The position numbers and the translations under genes were made by a program. DNA of 64,000 bases from Cyclobacteriaceae bacterium (lineage in GTDB: Bacteria; Bacteroidota; Bacteroidia; Cytophagales; Cyclobacteriaceae), in assembly GCA_019638395.1 (NCBI GenBank), contig JAHBTX010000003.1, positions 434,001 to 498,000 on the forward strand, given 5' to 3'. The notes under the pieces are model-generated. The model was given only the letters and a program-made list of their open reading frames with translations, was not told the DNA's origin and made no database searches. This document shows, one piece after another, positions 10,201 to 18,985 of this stretch. How positions within the stretch are numbered: the stretch's first letter is position 1; each line of letters opens with the position of its first letter.

Positions 10201-11892
10201 GGATGGAATCTGGTTGGTAATCCATATCCATCGCCCATACTGTGGAGCCGCGTTAATAAGGGCCTGGGTATAGATAATGCTGTTTATATTCCGGATAACA
10301 CCAATTTGGGTGGATTAGGCACGGGAAGCTTTATTAATTATGTGGATGGAGTAAGTGTACCTGCCGGATTTGGTGGCGTTATTGATTCCGGGCAGGCATT
10401 TTGGGTGCACGCAACATCCAATAGCGCAATAACCTTTAATGAAAATTCAAAAATTGTAAATAGTGATACACTGGGGCAATTTTTTCGAGAACGCAACATG
10501 AGTATGTTTAGACTTGCCGTTACCGGTTCTTCAACGGATGAGTTGCTCATTCGGTACGCTGATTATGCAACGGATAATTTTGATAACAGGTATGATGCTT
10601 TGAAGCTAACCAAAAGTGGATTGAATTTTTACACCAGAAGTTTGGATGGAAAAAATCTGGTAATTAATACGTTTGATGCGCTGCAATGTTTCCAGAGTCT
10701 TCCACTTTACTTTTCCAATGTTGTAGCCGGAACTTATAAAATGGAATTATTTGATTTTTCTTCGCTGCCAAGTGATGTGAATGTAACATTAATAGATACG
10801 TGGTTAAATACCAGGGCTGATCTGATAACAGATGGTACCTATACTTTTTCAGTTTTATCAAATCAGACAAGTCAATTGTCTTCCAGATTCAGATTGGATA
10901 TTTCGCGGGATAGAACGATGGGTAGCGAAGGAATTCAGGCAGTAACGGTTTGCTCTAACCAAACAGAGGGGAAGGTATTGTTAACACGCACCCAGCCAGA
11001 ACTTCAGTATCGACTGTTAATAGATAACAAAGAATTTTCAAAATGGGTAAGTGGTACCGGACAAGCAATGGAATTTTCTATTCCACTGGGGGCTTTGGCT
11101 GAGGGAGACAATCCCTACACACTTGAGTTAAAAAGTTCTTGTATTCCCCAGCTTGTTTTAGCTACTGGTGTAGTGAGTGTGGCGGCTTCTCCTGCACTTT
11201 CTTTTACCACATTACCAATTGATATTTGCCCGGATAAGGCAGATCAGGTTACCCTACCAGATCAAATGGGGGCTACTCATTATAACTGGTATGCACATGA
11301 ATCTGATGAAACTCCATTTTCGGTAACAGATAAGCCCAACCTTCTACTGAATGAGCAATTCAATTTACCTGCCTTATACATTTCAAGTGTAGCTGCAAAT
11401 GGTTGTGAGAGTATTAAGGGCTTAATTAACCTAAATGAAGTAACCTTTCCGGATATCAGGATTTTAAGAGAGGGCAACCTTGTTAAAACAGATCCGGTAT
11501 TCCCGGCATTCTGGTATCTGGACGAGCAACCATTAAACTCAATTGAAGTGTCCGAAATAGAAATTTATAAAACGGGTCTTCTAAAAGCAACTGTTTCCTT
11601 GTCGGGTTGTACTACCTCAATTGAATCTCTTGAACAAGTAACTGATAATGGCTTTGTGCTATTTCCAAATCCCTTTAAGGATGAAATTTATATTAGATTT
11701 GATCAGGATGCTCCCAACGCACAGATAACGATTATTTCAAGTTTAGGGCAGGTAGTAAAAACCTTTGCTGTTAAGAGTTTGAGAAATGAGCATGCCGTAC
11801 TTCCTCTTAATGAGTTACCAAACGGGGTTTATTATATACGAATTGAAACGGCTATCCAAAGAAATTTTAATAGAGTACTGAAGGTTGATTAA
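7261..11892 (+). CDS. Secreted beta-solenoid T9SS type A cargo protein
   Basis: This 1543-residue protein starts with a signal peptide (hydrophobic residues 3-16, cleavage likely after CLAQ). Residues about 40-140 resemble a G8-like region (GVWNTNESWERFNGTAW, GDGRITILPGH). A long stretch of short repeats rich in G, N, T and S follows to about 830 (patterns such as SINGQMTMINGNF, TLNGPVMLNSG), as expected of a beta-solenoid. Next comes a module common in Bacteroidota surface proteins (VQRFIPYGNAVRAYRYLTPG, WNLVGNPYPSP). The C-terminus from about 1460 (FVLFPNPFKDEIYI) is a type A sorting domain. No catalytic motif is visible; adhesion or a structural surface role is inferred. Its stop overlaps that of the convergent acyltransferase. 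Confidence 0.88.
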   Translation: MWRLVGLFLLITSLHCLAQPNLNDFRSAVEEGVWNTNESWERFNGTAWVPAALPPALGDGRITILPGHFIYMDGDELIDDVVVDGTLYAGSTTLISFPPLLVGDALTINGTLELEGVLELSPSSVVRVNGSLIRYLVSDITGSTNSNLFFQSNSIYEHSVSQAIPVANWSASSTLVLSGVLNTLPLNSNQAFGNVHIELAGGLPLSINGQMTMINGNFEIKSNKGVRFGGATPYTINIGGNLVKSGTGIITWNTSPVSGIINIGGSFIHNSGNILNSLGTINLNIGGNYEWNGTNSFTGGNITFNGTQPQNFVNTSHNAFLGTVNITVANGSTLNLANSSIGGISTSFTLNSGATLRVGATNPEGAIANSTTVGNLRMAVGSRTYQAGSTIVYNGLLTQYLGTGHPTLTGVTTVIDNVNEVIPTSNPLTLNGPVMLNSGAFNISDVGLTLGGTLNSNGGVLVANEGTSITITDAGSTAPFGEIHVSGTSVIGSLTVAGTTGRNVRLGTNLAIANNLSLSNGQLELNGFSLNARGTIAQTAGVLVGSVTSGLRLTNEGGGTLPANLSITGGALQNLELNRPSQTLNIPSNLTISNITLLAGTLTHTGSISIPTNGTITIGTGVLTNAVTPITSYSVIYTGAGNVNTANEIPSAATSLANFTMEKPYPYQVTLNSDLTVNGNLGVSGGSLLGTNRSIMLKGNLASNGKVLLNGGLFTFDGTTTFSGDTIPQLANILISTGSTLTTQSNQQINVAGNFTNNGLFNPAAGTLLLNGNSNQELTGTSNINLYSLIIQKSSNSVSVLTPTAIQSNLRINTATTLNAGDQLLTLVSNATRTARINPLHSSAQILGNVIVQRFIPYGNAVRAYRYLTPGATNTFVADWQAEVPITGTFENPSTGAGIISTNPSLFYYDENFVENGTTLESRYRNYPAVGLSDAAPLQSGRGYAVFVRSTTPITLDTRGSVATHTRVVNVTALSANEPDGWNLVGNPYPSPILWSRVNKGLGIDNAVYIPDNTNLGGLGTGSFINYVDGVSVPAGFGGVIDSGQAFWVHATSNSAITFNENSKIVNSDTLGQFFRERNMSMFRLAVTGSSTDELLIRYADYATDNFDNRYDALKLTKSGLNFYTRSLDGKNLVINTFDALQCFQSLPLYFSNVVAGTYKMELFDFSSLPSDVNVTLIDTWLNTRADLITDGTYTFSVLSNQTSQLSSRFRLDISRDRTMGSEGIQAVTVCSNQTEGKVLLTRTQPELQYRLLIDNKEFSKWVSGTGQAMEFSIPLGALAEGDNPYTLELKSSCIPQLVLATGVVSVAASPALSFTTLPIDICPDKADQVTLPDQMGATHYNWYAHESDETPFSVTDKPNLLLNEQFNLPALYISSVAANGCESIKGLINLNEVTFPDIRILREGNLVKTDPVFPAFWYLDEQPLNSIEVSEIEIYKTGLLKATVSLSGCTTSIESLEQVTDNGFVLFPNPFKDEIYIRFDQDAPNAQITIISSLGQVVKTFAVKSLRNEHAVLPLNELPNGVYYIRIETAIQRNFNRVLKVD

Positions 11893-13058
11893 TTGATTTT
11901 TTTCCGAACAAAAGCAATTAAACGAGCAGGCCAGTTTTTATCCATAAATGGTTTTTCAAAAAGCAGGTATCCAATTACACTTATAATAAATACAATAGGT
12001 AGAAATATAACGGCTTGAATTAAAAGGTTAACCTCGTAAATATTTGTTATGGATATTCTGCTGGTAAGTTGCATCAATACTTCAGCAATTGGCAAGTGTA
12101 TGAGGTAGATCGTATAGCACATCCCGCCAATGGCCATAATCCATCTGTTGGTAAAAAACTGATTAGCATACTTTCCTTTAAAAACCGCTATAAAAAGAAC
12201 AAATAGAAGGATTACCTCGGCAACTCGATCAATAAAGTTAAACTCCCAGTCCCAAATTATAGTAATTGAAATTAACGAGGCAATAGCAAGTAAATCATAC
12301 AATACTTTGTTTCCGTTAACCGATACTTTCCATTCATTTAAGTAGATATCCGCTACTATGAAACCACTCAGAAAGTATTGCAAATATGCGAGTATGGATA
12401 AGTACCAGGGTAGCCTGTATAACTCGAATATTTGCTGGATGATCATAAAACATATAACGAATAAGATCATAATAATCCTTCTTTTGCCTTTTTGCCTGAT
12501 CCTGAAATAGAGAAAGGCTAAAAATGGAGCAAGAATATAAAATTGAACTTCAACTTCAAGTGTCCAGGTGGGTGGATTTATTAACGACCAACCTTGATAT
12601 ATTAGACCATGGGTATAAGTTAAATTTGCTAATAGATGCGGAAGGTACTCTGTAAAACTTTCATTTCGAATTACAATGAAGCCAATGAAGAAAATGGTCA
12701 TCCAGATGATATAGGGTGGTTCTAACCTGGTTATTCTTCTTAAAAAATATTCATTTAATTTTAATTCGTTGTTCTGGTTTAAAAGACGTTTGGCAAAAGG
12801 CAGGGCAAGGATAAAACCACTGATCATAAAAAAAACATACACGCCAATAAACCCTCGTGTTGCTATGAATGCCGTTAAACTATTTTCAACTGGCTGAGCG
12901 AATGTAATGGAGGTGTATTTTATGAAGCGCTCGTGCAGATGTTGAATCAATACAGTAAAGATTGCCAAGAATCTAAACCCATCAATTTCCTTAATTATTT
13001 TGGCTCCGGAAGTAACCCGCCTAAGGGTTTCTGGTAAGCGCCCTACTACGTTGAACAT
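11889..13058 (-). CDS. Acyltransferase 3 family membrane protein
   Basis: This 389-residue polytopic protein carries the family start EIDGFRFLAIFTVLIQHLH (conserved His in the first helix), then RRITRLEPPYIIW and WTLEVEVQFYILAPF, and about ten transmembrane segments. It belongs to the same OafA-like family as the gene at 6011 but is clearly divergent. The DGFR signature lies about 25 residues in, slightly later than usual; no alternative ATG exists before it. It lies downstream of the PKD cargo/SprF pair on the same strand, with a strong hairpin between. Its stop overlaps the convergent cargo gene by 4 bp. Substrate unknown. Confidence 0.88.
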   Translation of the reverse strand: MFNVVGRLPETLRRVTSGAKIIKEIDGFRFLAIFTVLIQHLHERFIKYTSITFAQPVENSLTAFIATRGFIGVYVFFMISGFILALPFAKRLLNQNNELKLNEYFLRRITRLEPPYIIWMTIFFIGFIVIRNESFTEYLPHLLANLTYTHGLIYQGWSLINPPTWTLEVEVQFYILAPFLAFLYFRIRQKGKRRIIMILFVICFMIIQQIFELYRLPWYLSILAYLQYFLSGFIVADIYLNEWKVSVNGNKVLYDLLAIASLISITIIWDWEFNFIDRVAEVILLFVLFIAVFKGKYANQFFTNRWIMAIGGMCYTIYLIHLPIAEVLMQLTSRISITNIYEVNLLIQAVIFLPIVFIISVIGYLLFEKPFMDKNWPARLIAFVRKKIN

Positions 13059-13060
13059 TT

Positions 13061-13092
13061 TGCACTATTTTACCAAGCGGTAAAGTAGTGCA
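13061..13092 (-). terminator. 14-bp hairpin between sprF-like gene and acyltransferase
   Basis: Arms 13061-13074 and 13079-13092 pair with one G-T wobble and a 4-nt loop. On the minus strand it lies 19 bp after the SprF-like stop and ends 2 bp before the ATG of the acyltransferase. It has no strong U-tract beyond the stem base, so it may act as terminator, attenuator or translation-blocking hairpin. Confidence 0.55.
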
Positions 13093-13111
13093 GAAGTCCT
13101 GTAAATGACAA

Positions 13112-14455
13112 TTATTTTTTATCTATTCTCTTAAACCAAGCATCTTTAAAAAGATCGTTCTTTCTTATCGCTTGAAGCTGTTCAATGGTTATACTTGGAG
13201 TTTTATATTGGGGAAGGTGAACGTAATGATAAGAAGAACCCTCTAGTTTCATTGATTCTGCTTTAACACCTTGTTGTGCAAGTTCCCGAACTAACTTTTC
13301 CGCATTGTAACTCCTTTCGAAAGTTCCTACAATTAGGATATATTCTATTTGTTCATTTATATCATTATCATACTGACTAACTACCTCTTTCATTTCTGTT
13401 TTTGATTCTTGGGTGACATTAGGTTCGGTAAGTTTTATGGGTTCCTCCTCTACTTTGGTTATTTCCTGAATTTTGAGCGTCTCGGGTTTGCTATTTTCTG
13501 ACTGATTTGGTTCAGCATTAGTAACCTCTTTAGTTACAATCTTCTTGCGTTGTGGTTTTTCTACTTCCGGCCCGAACCGCCATTTAAGCTGAACTTCACT
13601 TGTACCTCCTGTAGATACATTTATTCTTGTTGAAGGCAAATCGTATGCATACCCAATCTGAAAATCTTTCCACGCAACCCGAACCATGGCTGTTGGTCCA
13701 AATTCATGACGATAACCACCGCCTAAATAAAATGTTTCTTTATACGAAAATACACCGGAGGTTTCAAAAAAGTTGAGATCATCAGCCGTAAACCGATAAG
13801 CAAAATTTGGCTGAAAACTGAATTCGTTGGATAACCGAAACTTGTATGATGCAGATATGATTTTGTTTTTAAGTTCACTGAACTTTATTTCTTGTAGCTT
13901 GGTCTCTGAAAGCGTTCTATTATCAATCAATCGTATTAATGAGAATCCGATGGTCAGATTCTGAAAGTTATAATTTAAGCCAAATTGACCATCAAAAGCA
14001 AAGTTGTTAGCCAAGCTATTTAGTAGGGCAGGATCATTTGTGTCAACATCAGGAATTTCTTCTAATCTAATCCTGTTGGAAAAAAAACCTCCGGAAAGAC
14101 CAAATCCTAAAACATGATTGGTTGCAATTGGTACTTTGTATCTGAAAGTAGCCATTACCGAAGTGCTTGACAATAGTACAGTTTTGTCATCAAAAATATT
14201 TAGGCCTAAAGCAAGTCGATTATCAAAAGCATGTTGATAATTAAATTGTATTGTTTTGGGGCCATCATCAATTCCTGCCCATTGCTGCCGGTACAATAAA
14301 TTTATTTCGGACTTCTTTGTTGTCGCCAACATGGATGGGTTTAGTAAATAGCCATCAAACACATATTGCGTATATAATGGATATTGCTGAGCTGATAAAT
14401 TAGATAAAGTAAGGACACAAAGAGCAAGAATAAGTGCTGGCGAATGTAGTTTCAT
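13112..14455 (-). CDS. PorP/SprF-family outer membrane protein with C-terminal SPOR-like domain
   Basis: This 447-residue protein has a signal peptide (MKLHSPALILALCVLTLSNL...). Residues about 22-290 resemble PorP/SprF proteins (start QQYPLYTQYVFDGYLLNPS, later YRHEFG and DFQIGYAYDLPSTRI). These outer-membrane beta-barrels serve type B cargo in the type IX secretion and gliding systems. A linker of about 70 residues rich in E, K, T and P follows. From about 362 to the end a SPOR-like fold is suggested (YILIVGTF, then YNAEKLVRELAQQGVKAES), a domain that binds denuded peptidoglycan glycan strands. It starts 3 bp after the PKD cargo, so the two are surely co-transcribed. The barrel call is firm; the SPOR call is moderate. 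Confidence 0.85.
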   Translation of the reverse strand: MKLHSPALILALCVLTLSNLSAQQYPLYTQYVFDGYLLNPSMLATTKKSEINLLYRQQWAGIDDGPKTIQFNYQHAFDNRLALGLNIFDDKTVLLSSTSVMATFRYKVPIATNHVLGFGLSGGFFSNRIRLEEIPDVDTNDPALLNSLANNFAFDGQFGLNYNFQNLTIGFSLIRLIDNRTLSETKLQEIKFSELKNKIISASYKFRLSNEFSFQPNFAYRFTADDLNFFETSGVFSYKETFYLGGGYRHEFGPTAMVRVAWKDFQIGYAYDLPSTRINVSTGGTSEVQLKWRFGPEVEKPQRKKIVTKEVTNAEPNQSENSKPETLKIQEITKVEEEPIKLTEPNVTQESKTEMKEVVSQYDNDINEQIEYILIVGTFERSYNAEKLVRELAQQGVKAESMKLEGSSYHYVHLPQYKTPSITIEQLQAIRKNDLFKDAWFKRIDKK

Positions 14456-14458
14456 AAG

Positions 14459-17400
14459 TTATCTGATAATACGAACAGCTCCTTTAACAGTTCTTCCATC
14501 ATCGCAATTAAAAGAGTAATAATAATCGCCATCACTTAATGGCTTTCCATTCATTGTACCATCCCAATTGTTTTGGTAAGGCTTGGCTTTATATACGGTT
14601 TGTCCTGAACGACTAAACACCACCAAGCCACAGGTTTGGTAGGTATCAATATTTCGGATAACCCACACCTCTCCTCGTCCATCGTTATTGGGTGTAAAAA
14701 ACTTGGGTATTTCTTGAGTCTTCTCTATTACAAAAACCGTAACATCATCACTGGAGGTTAGTTGATCGTCATCGGTTGCTGAAAATCTAAATGTGTAAGT
14801 ACCTAAAGCGAGATTTGAAAGTTCTAAAATGTTACCGTTGGAAATATTGATTTGAGCAGGCTGTCCATCAATTTGCTCCCAATTCAATGCTGTAACTGCA
14901 CTACCGTCCGGATCGTAAGCATTTCCAAATATAGTTGTGCTGTTCGTAGGAAGTGTTAAAGTAACATCATCTCCTGCATAAACTACCGGTGGCAGGTTAC
15001 CTGAGTTTAAGGGTGGAGCCACATAAATAATTACATAGTTTGAGCCTACACCCCCTTGATTATCAGTGGCAGATAATCTGAAAGTATAGGCACCTTCAAT
15101 TAGATTAGTGGCAATTGAAGTTAAAGCGGTTGCATTTTGGAATATGGCATTAGAGGGGCCGTTGATTTGAGTCCAACTGGTAGAAACAACGGTGCCATCA
15201 GCATCTGTTGCAGATCCGGTTAGCGTAACCTGGCTAATAGGTAAGGTTATCGTTGTATTTGTTCCGGCATTTACAATAGGTACCTGGTTGGGCGGTATTG
15301 GATGAACGATAACTTGAACATTGTCGGATGCTTCTTGGCCCAGGCTATTTCTTACAGTAAATTTCAATAAATAGGTGCCGGCAACCATGTTGGTAATGCT
15401 TAGTGTTGTGGTATTGGCTCCGGATAGTGATGCGGCCGGACCTAATACCTTTGTCCATGTTGTTGTGGTAATAGTTCCGTTTGTGGTTGTGGCACTTCCG
15501 GTTAAATTAATTGAATTTAATGGAAGAGTAATTTCCTGGTCAGAGCCGGCATCGGCTACGGGTGGCGCAGAAGTAGCCGGTAAAACGTAAACTTTTACAA
15601 TTGCAAATACAGATGCATCATTGTTATCGGTAACGGTGAGTTTGAAAGTGTATTCTCCTACTACCAGGTTTTGAATAGTTATGGTTGGCTGATTTGCATT
15701 GACAAGAGTTGCAGCCGGCCCGCCTAATTTTGCCCACGTGTAGTCAGTTATTTGGCCATCATCAGTAGCCGAACCTTCAATATTTAATGTGTTTTGAGGT
15801 TCAAAAATTTTAACACTTGTAGGTACTGTAATGGAAGGGGGTTGATTGGTTGTGGATGCAACTACCCTAACCAGAACATCGTTAAAATCGGTGGCTCCCG
15901 AATTATCGGTAACGGTTAATCTGAATTTATACTCACCCAAAGCCAAGCCAGTAACATTGGTAGATGGAAGAGTTGGTGTGCCAATATTAACATTTGCACC
16001 ACTTTGAAGCGACCATTGATAAGATACAATTTGGCCATCTTCATCCGAACCCGACCCAATTAATGATACTGATGTAAGCGGAAGTTTAACAATTTTATCC
16101 GCGCCTGCTGAAGCAACGGGAAATATATTTGTTCCGGAAGCGCTAACAGTTACAATAGCAATGTCATCGTCTGATATGCCGGAGTTATCTGTAACTGTTA
16201 AACGAAATATATATTGCCCTGCCTGTAAATTCGTAACAGTTAGTGTGGGCTTATCAGCATTAACTAATGTGGCAGTTCCTCCGCTAGCCTTAACCCAACT
16301 ATAAGTAGTTATTGACCCATCAGGATCAAATCCTGAGCCGTAAAGGTTAACAGAATTTGTAGGCAATGAGAATGAAATATTTCCACCCGCAATTGCTATA
16401 GGTGCTTCGTTTGTACCCGATGATGATACACTTACGGTTACAGTTACCTGATCACTTCCTGTAGAACCCTCGTTATCTGTAACGGTTAAACTAAAAATGT
16501 AGGTTCCCTGAACCATGTTGGTAACAACCAAAATCGGTGTATTGGTATTGGTTAAATTGGCCGCTGGGCCACTTACTTTGGTCCATGAGTATCCAACGAT
16601 TGATCCATCCGGATCTATTCCTGTACCCACTAAATTTATACTATTTGTTGGTAAAGTAATAGCCTGATCATTGCCAGCATTGGCGGTAGGGCTTTGATTG
16701 CCCTGTAGGACATTGACATTTACTTCCGAGAATGCAGTTGCGCCCCCGTTATCCGTTACAGTAATTCTGAAAGTGTAAATACCAGCTGTAAGGCCTGAAA
16801 CTGTAACCGTTAATGAATTGGCATTGGTAAGTGTGGCTGGTCCTCCTGATCTTTTTTCCCAAACTATTGAACTGATAGTACCGTCTGGATCACTGGCGGT
16901 AGCCGTAATGGACACTTGATTAGTTGGAAGAAAAATTGTTTTTTGAGTACCTGCATTAACGATAGGCAATTGGTTTGTGGCCACAGGGTTAACTACTACG
17001 GTAACCTGATCGGATCCGGTTGCTCCATTATTATCAGTAACCGTCAACTGAAAAACGTAAGTTCCTTGTAGGAGATTGGAAAGCGATAAATTGGCTGTAC
17101 TTTGATTTGTTAAAGTTACGGTTGGTCCACTTAGTTTTGTCCAGGCATAACTTGTAATACTTCCATCGGCATCTGTACCAATACCATTTAGAACAAGAGA
17201 ATTTGTTGGTAATGTTATGGTTTTATCGGGCCCTGCATTGGCGATTGGATTTTGATTGGCTGCTTGCGGCAGAACGTTCACCGTAACTTCATCTAATGCA
17301 AACCCCGAAGCATCTGTAACTTTTAGTTCAAAAACGTAAACACCCTGAACAAGATTTGTTAAAGTTAAATTAGCAGTAGTTTCATTGGAAAGGGTAGCAG

Positions 17401-18871
17401 TTCCACCACTCTTTTTTGACCAAAGGTAGCCCGTAATTCCTGTAGGACTGGTTCCGGATCCATTGAGCGTTAAGTTATTAGTTGGTAAGGTTATAGTCTT
17501 ATCAGCACCGGCATTAGAGGTTGGTCCCCCTGTTTGAAGCTCATAAGCTCCAATATCAAAAATACTTCCGCTTGGTCTGGGTTGATGATCATAGTCATAC
17601 GTAATTCCAAATGAACTAACATCTTTACCAGCATTAACGGCCGGTGATGTGGATTGCAACCTGAAATCTTTTGCTGCGGGATTAACAAATTTAACAGTAT
17701 TAATGTCCTGAGTTTTTATGTTATTAGTTTCAGTCCATTTATTTTTAGAGGGGTTGTTAAGATTAAAATAAACATAATTCGATTGATTTTGCCCCACCAT
17801 AATGTTGTTACTAAACAGTGAAGCATCAGGATGCTCACTAAACATAAGCACACCAAAATCCTTACAGTTGATAAAAGTATTATTGAAAATCCTGAACCCG
17901 GTAGGTGCATAATTGGGTGGGGTATCTTGCAATAACATACCACCTAATTGTATATTCGTTACAATATTGTTAAAGTAAATACCACCGCCTCCAGTATCAT
18001 ATAAACCATAGCCTTTTCCGGTATCCACTAAATTATTGTAAACAATTGCCTGCGTACCTCCACCTGCCTGAATGCTGTTTAAATGTCCCGCATTGTTTTT
18101 AGTTCCTACATTATAAACATAATTATGGTGAATTACTGTATTCTTAGAAGATCCTACTTGAATTCCATCATTTCCAATATTCTGAAGGTCGTTATTGTAT
18201 ATTTGTACATTATCAATGTCGTGTTCATCCACAATAATGTTCTGACCACTACAAGTTAAAGACTTACCACCGTCATAATGGGAGTTGCCTATATAAAAGC
18301 CTTCACAGCCGGTATTCCAAATCCGGTTGTGATGAAAAATAGCATCCTTTAGAATGAAATTTGCCCGCCAGGTAGCTGGGTCGCATGTTGGGTCAGTTTT
18401 AGCAACCATTCCACAACAACCAACATTATTGACATTAATATGATCAACTTCAAAATTGGTACTAAACTTCTGCATATTTAATCCCATTTGCCCTCCTTTT
18501 ATCTCAATCCCAAATTCTTCATTAGGATTGGCAGAACCCGTGAATTTAAAGTGCGAACTATTTTCAATTGAAACAGCATTTCCCCAGGCAAGTGGAGCAT
18601 TAATCGTTACTTTACCATCGCACATGTTTGTTATAATAACCGGATTTTCCTTTGTGCCTTTAATGTTAAATAGACCTATCCCTGTCCGTGTTCCACTTGT
18701 AAAGCAAATTTTATCGCCAGGTTTAACTCCTTTGGCCGCACCATCAAATTGGTATTCAGCTGCATTTAAACTTATAATGTGTGTACAGCCGCAGGCGCTT
18801 TGGGCTCTACTGTTTTGCGTTATAAGGGTGGAAATCAGCAAAAGACATAGCAGAAAACGATAGCGTACCAT
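14459..18871 (-). CDS. PKD-repeat T9SS type B (gliding-motility CTD) cargo with beta-helix head
   Basis: This 1470-residue secreted protein has a signal peptide at residues 1-23. Residues about 30-440 form a right-handed parallel beta-helix of the pectate-lyase type, with repeated short turns such as VIHHNYVYN and IYNNDLQNIGNDG. About ten PKD-like domains of roughly 90-100 residues follow (447-1380), most starting with NAG-D-ITLPTN and carrying D-DG-I-Y-W-K-SG and LTVTD. The C-terminus from about 1385 (FTPNNDGRGE, then NNWDGTMNGKPLSDGDYYY) is the CHU_C/type B sorting domain. Type B cargo requires a SprF-like partner, and one is encoded 3 bp downstream. The head could bind or cleave polysaccharide; no catalytic residues could be assigned. 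Confidence 0.92.
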   Translation of the reverse strand: MVRYRFLLCLLLISTLITQNSRAQSACGCTHIISLNAAEYQFDGAAKGVKPGDKICFTSGTRTGIGLFNIKGTKENPVIITNMCDGKVTINAPLAWGNAVSIENSSHFKFTGSANPNEEFGIEIKGGQMGLNMQKFSTNFEVDHINVNNVGCCGMVAKTDPTCDPATWRANFILKDAIFHHNRIWNTGCEGFYIGNSHYDGGKSLTCSGQNIIVDEHDIDNVQIYNNDLQNIGNDGIQVGSSKNTVIHHNYVYNVGTKNNAGHLNSIQAGGGTQAIVYNNLVDTGKGYGLYDTGGGGIYFNNIVTNIQLGGMLLQDTPPNYAPTGFRIFNNTFINCKDFGVLMFSEHPDASLFSNNIMVGQNQSNYVYFNLNNPSKNKWTETNNIKTQDINTVKFVNPAAKDFRLQSTSPAVNAGKDVSSFGITYDYDHQPRPSGSIFDIGAYELQTGGPTSNAGADKTITLPTNNLTLNGSGTSPTGITGYLWSKKSGGTATLSNETTANLTLTNLVQGVYVFELKVTDASGFALDEVTVNVLPQAANQNPIANAGPDKTITLPTNSLVLNGIGTDADGSITSYAWTKLSGPTVTLTNQSTANLSLSNLLQGTYVFQLTVTDNNGATGSDQVTVVVNPVATNQLPIVNAGTQKTIFLPTNQVSITATASDPDGTISSIVWEKRSGGPATLTNANSLTVTVSGLTAGIYTFRITVTDNGGATAFSEVNVNVLQGNQSPTANAGNDQAITLPTNSINLVGTGIDPDGSIVGYSWTKVSGPAANLTNTNTPILVVTNMVQGTYIFSLTVTDNEGSTGSDQVTVTVSVSSSGTNEAPIAIAGGNISFSLPTNSVNLYGSGFDPDGSITTYSWVKASGGTATLVNADKPTLTVTNLQAGQYIFRLTVTDNSGISDDDIAIVTVSASGTNIFPVASAGADKIVKLPLTSVSLIGSGSDEDGQIVSYQWSLQSGANVNIGTPTLPSTNVTGLALGEYKFRLTVTDNSGATDFNDVLVRVVASTTNQPPSITVPTSVKIFEPQNTLNIEGSATDDGQITDYTWAKLGGPAATLVNANQPTITIQNLVVGEYTFKLTVTDNNDASVFAIVKVYVLPATSAPPVADAGSDQEITLPLNSINLTGSATTTNGTITTTTWTKVLGPAASLSGANTTTLSITNMVAGTYLLKFTVRNSLGQEASDNVQVIVHPIPPNQVPIVNAGTNTTITLPISQVTLTGSATDADGTVVSTSWTQINGPSNAIFQNATALTSIATNLIEGAYTFRLSATDNQGGVGSNYVIIYVAPPLNSGNLPPVVYAGDDVTLTLPTNSTTIFGNAYDPDGSAVTALNWEQIDGQPAQINISNGNILELSNLALGTYTFRFSATDDDQLTSSDDVTVFVIEKTQEIPKFFTPNNDGRGEVWVIRNIDTYQTCGLVVFSRSGQTVYKAKPYQNNWDGTMNGKPLSDGDYYYSFNCDDGRTVKGAVRIIR

Positions 18872-18985
18872 ATAAATAGGTTTAAATTTAAAGATAGTAA
18901 ATCCTGATCGAATCAGAGGAATTAAATACTACTTTTTGACGAGGTGTAACCTGTTGAAAATCAAACTGCAAATGGCGATTTTGGA

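Noticed and set aside
14750..17520. Repeats of about 285 bp that could suggest a DNA tandem array
   Set aside because: They are PKD-like domains of the type B cargo protein.
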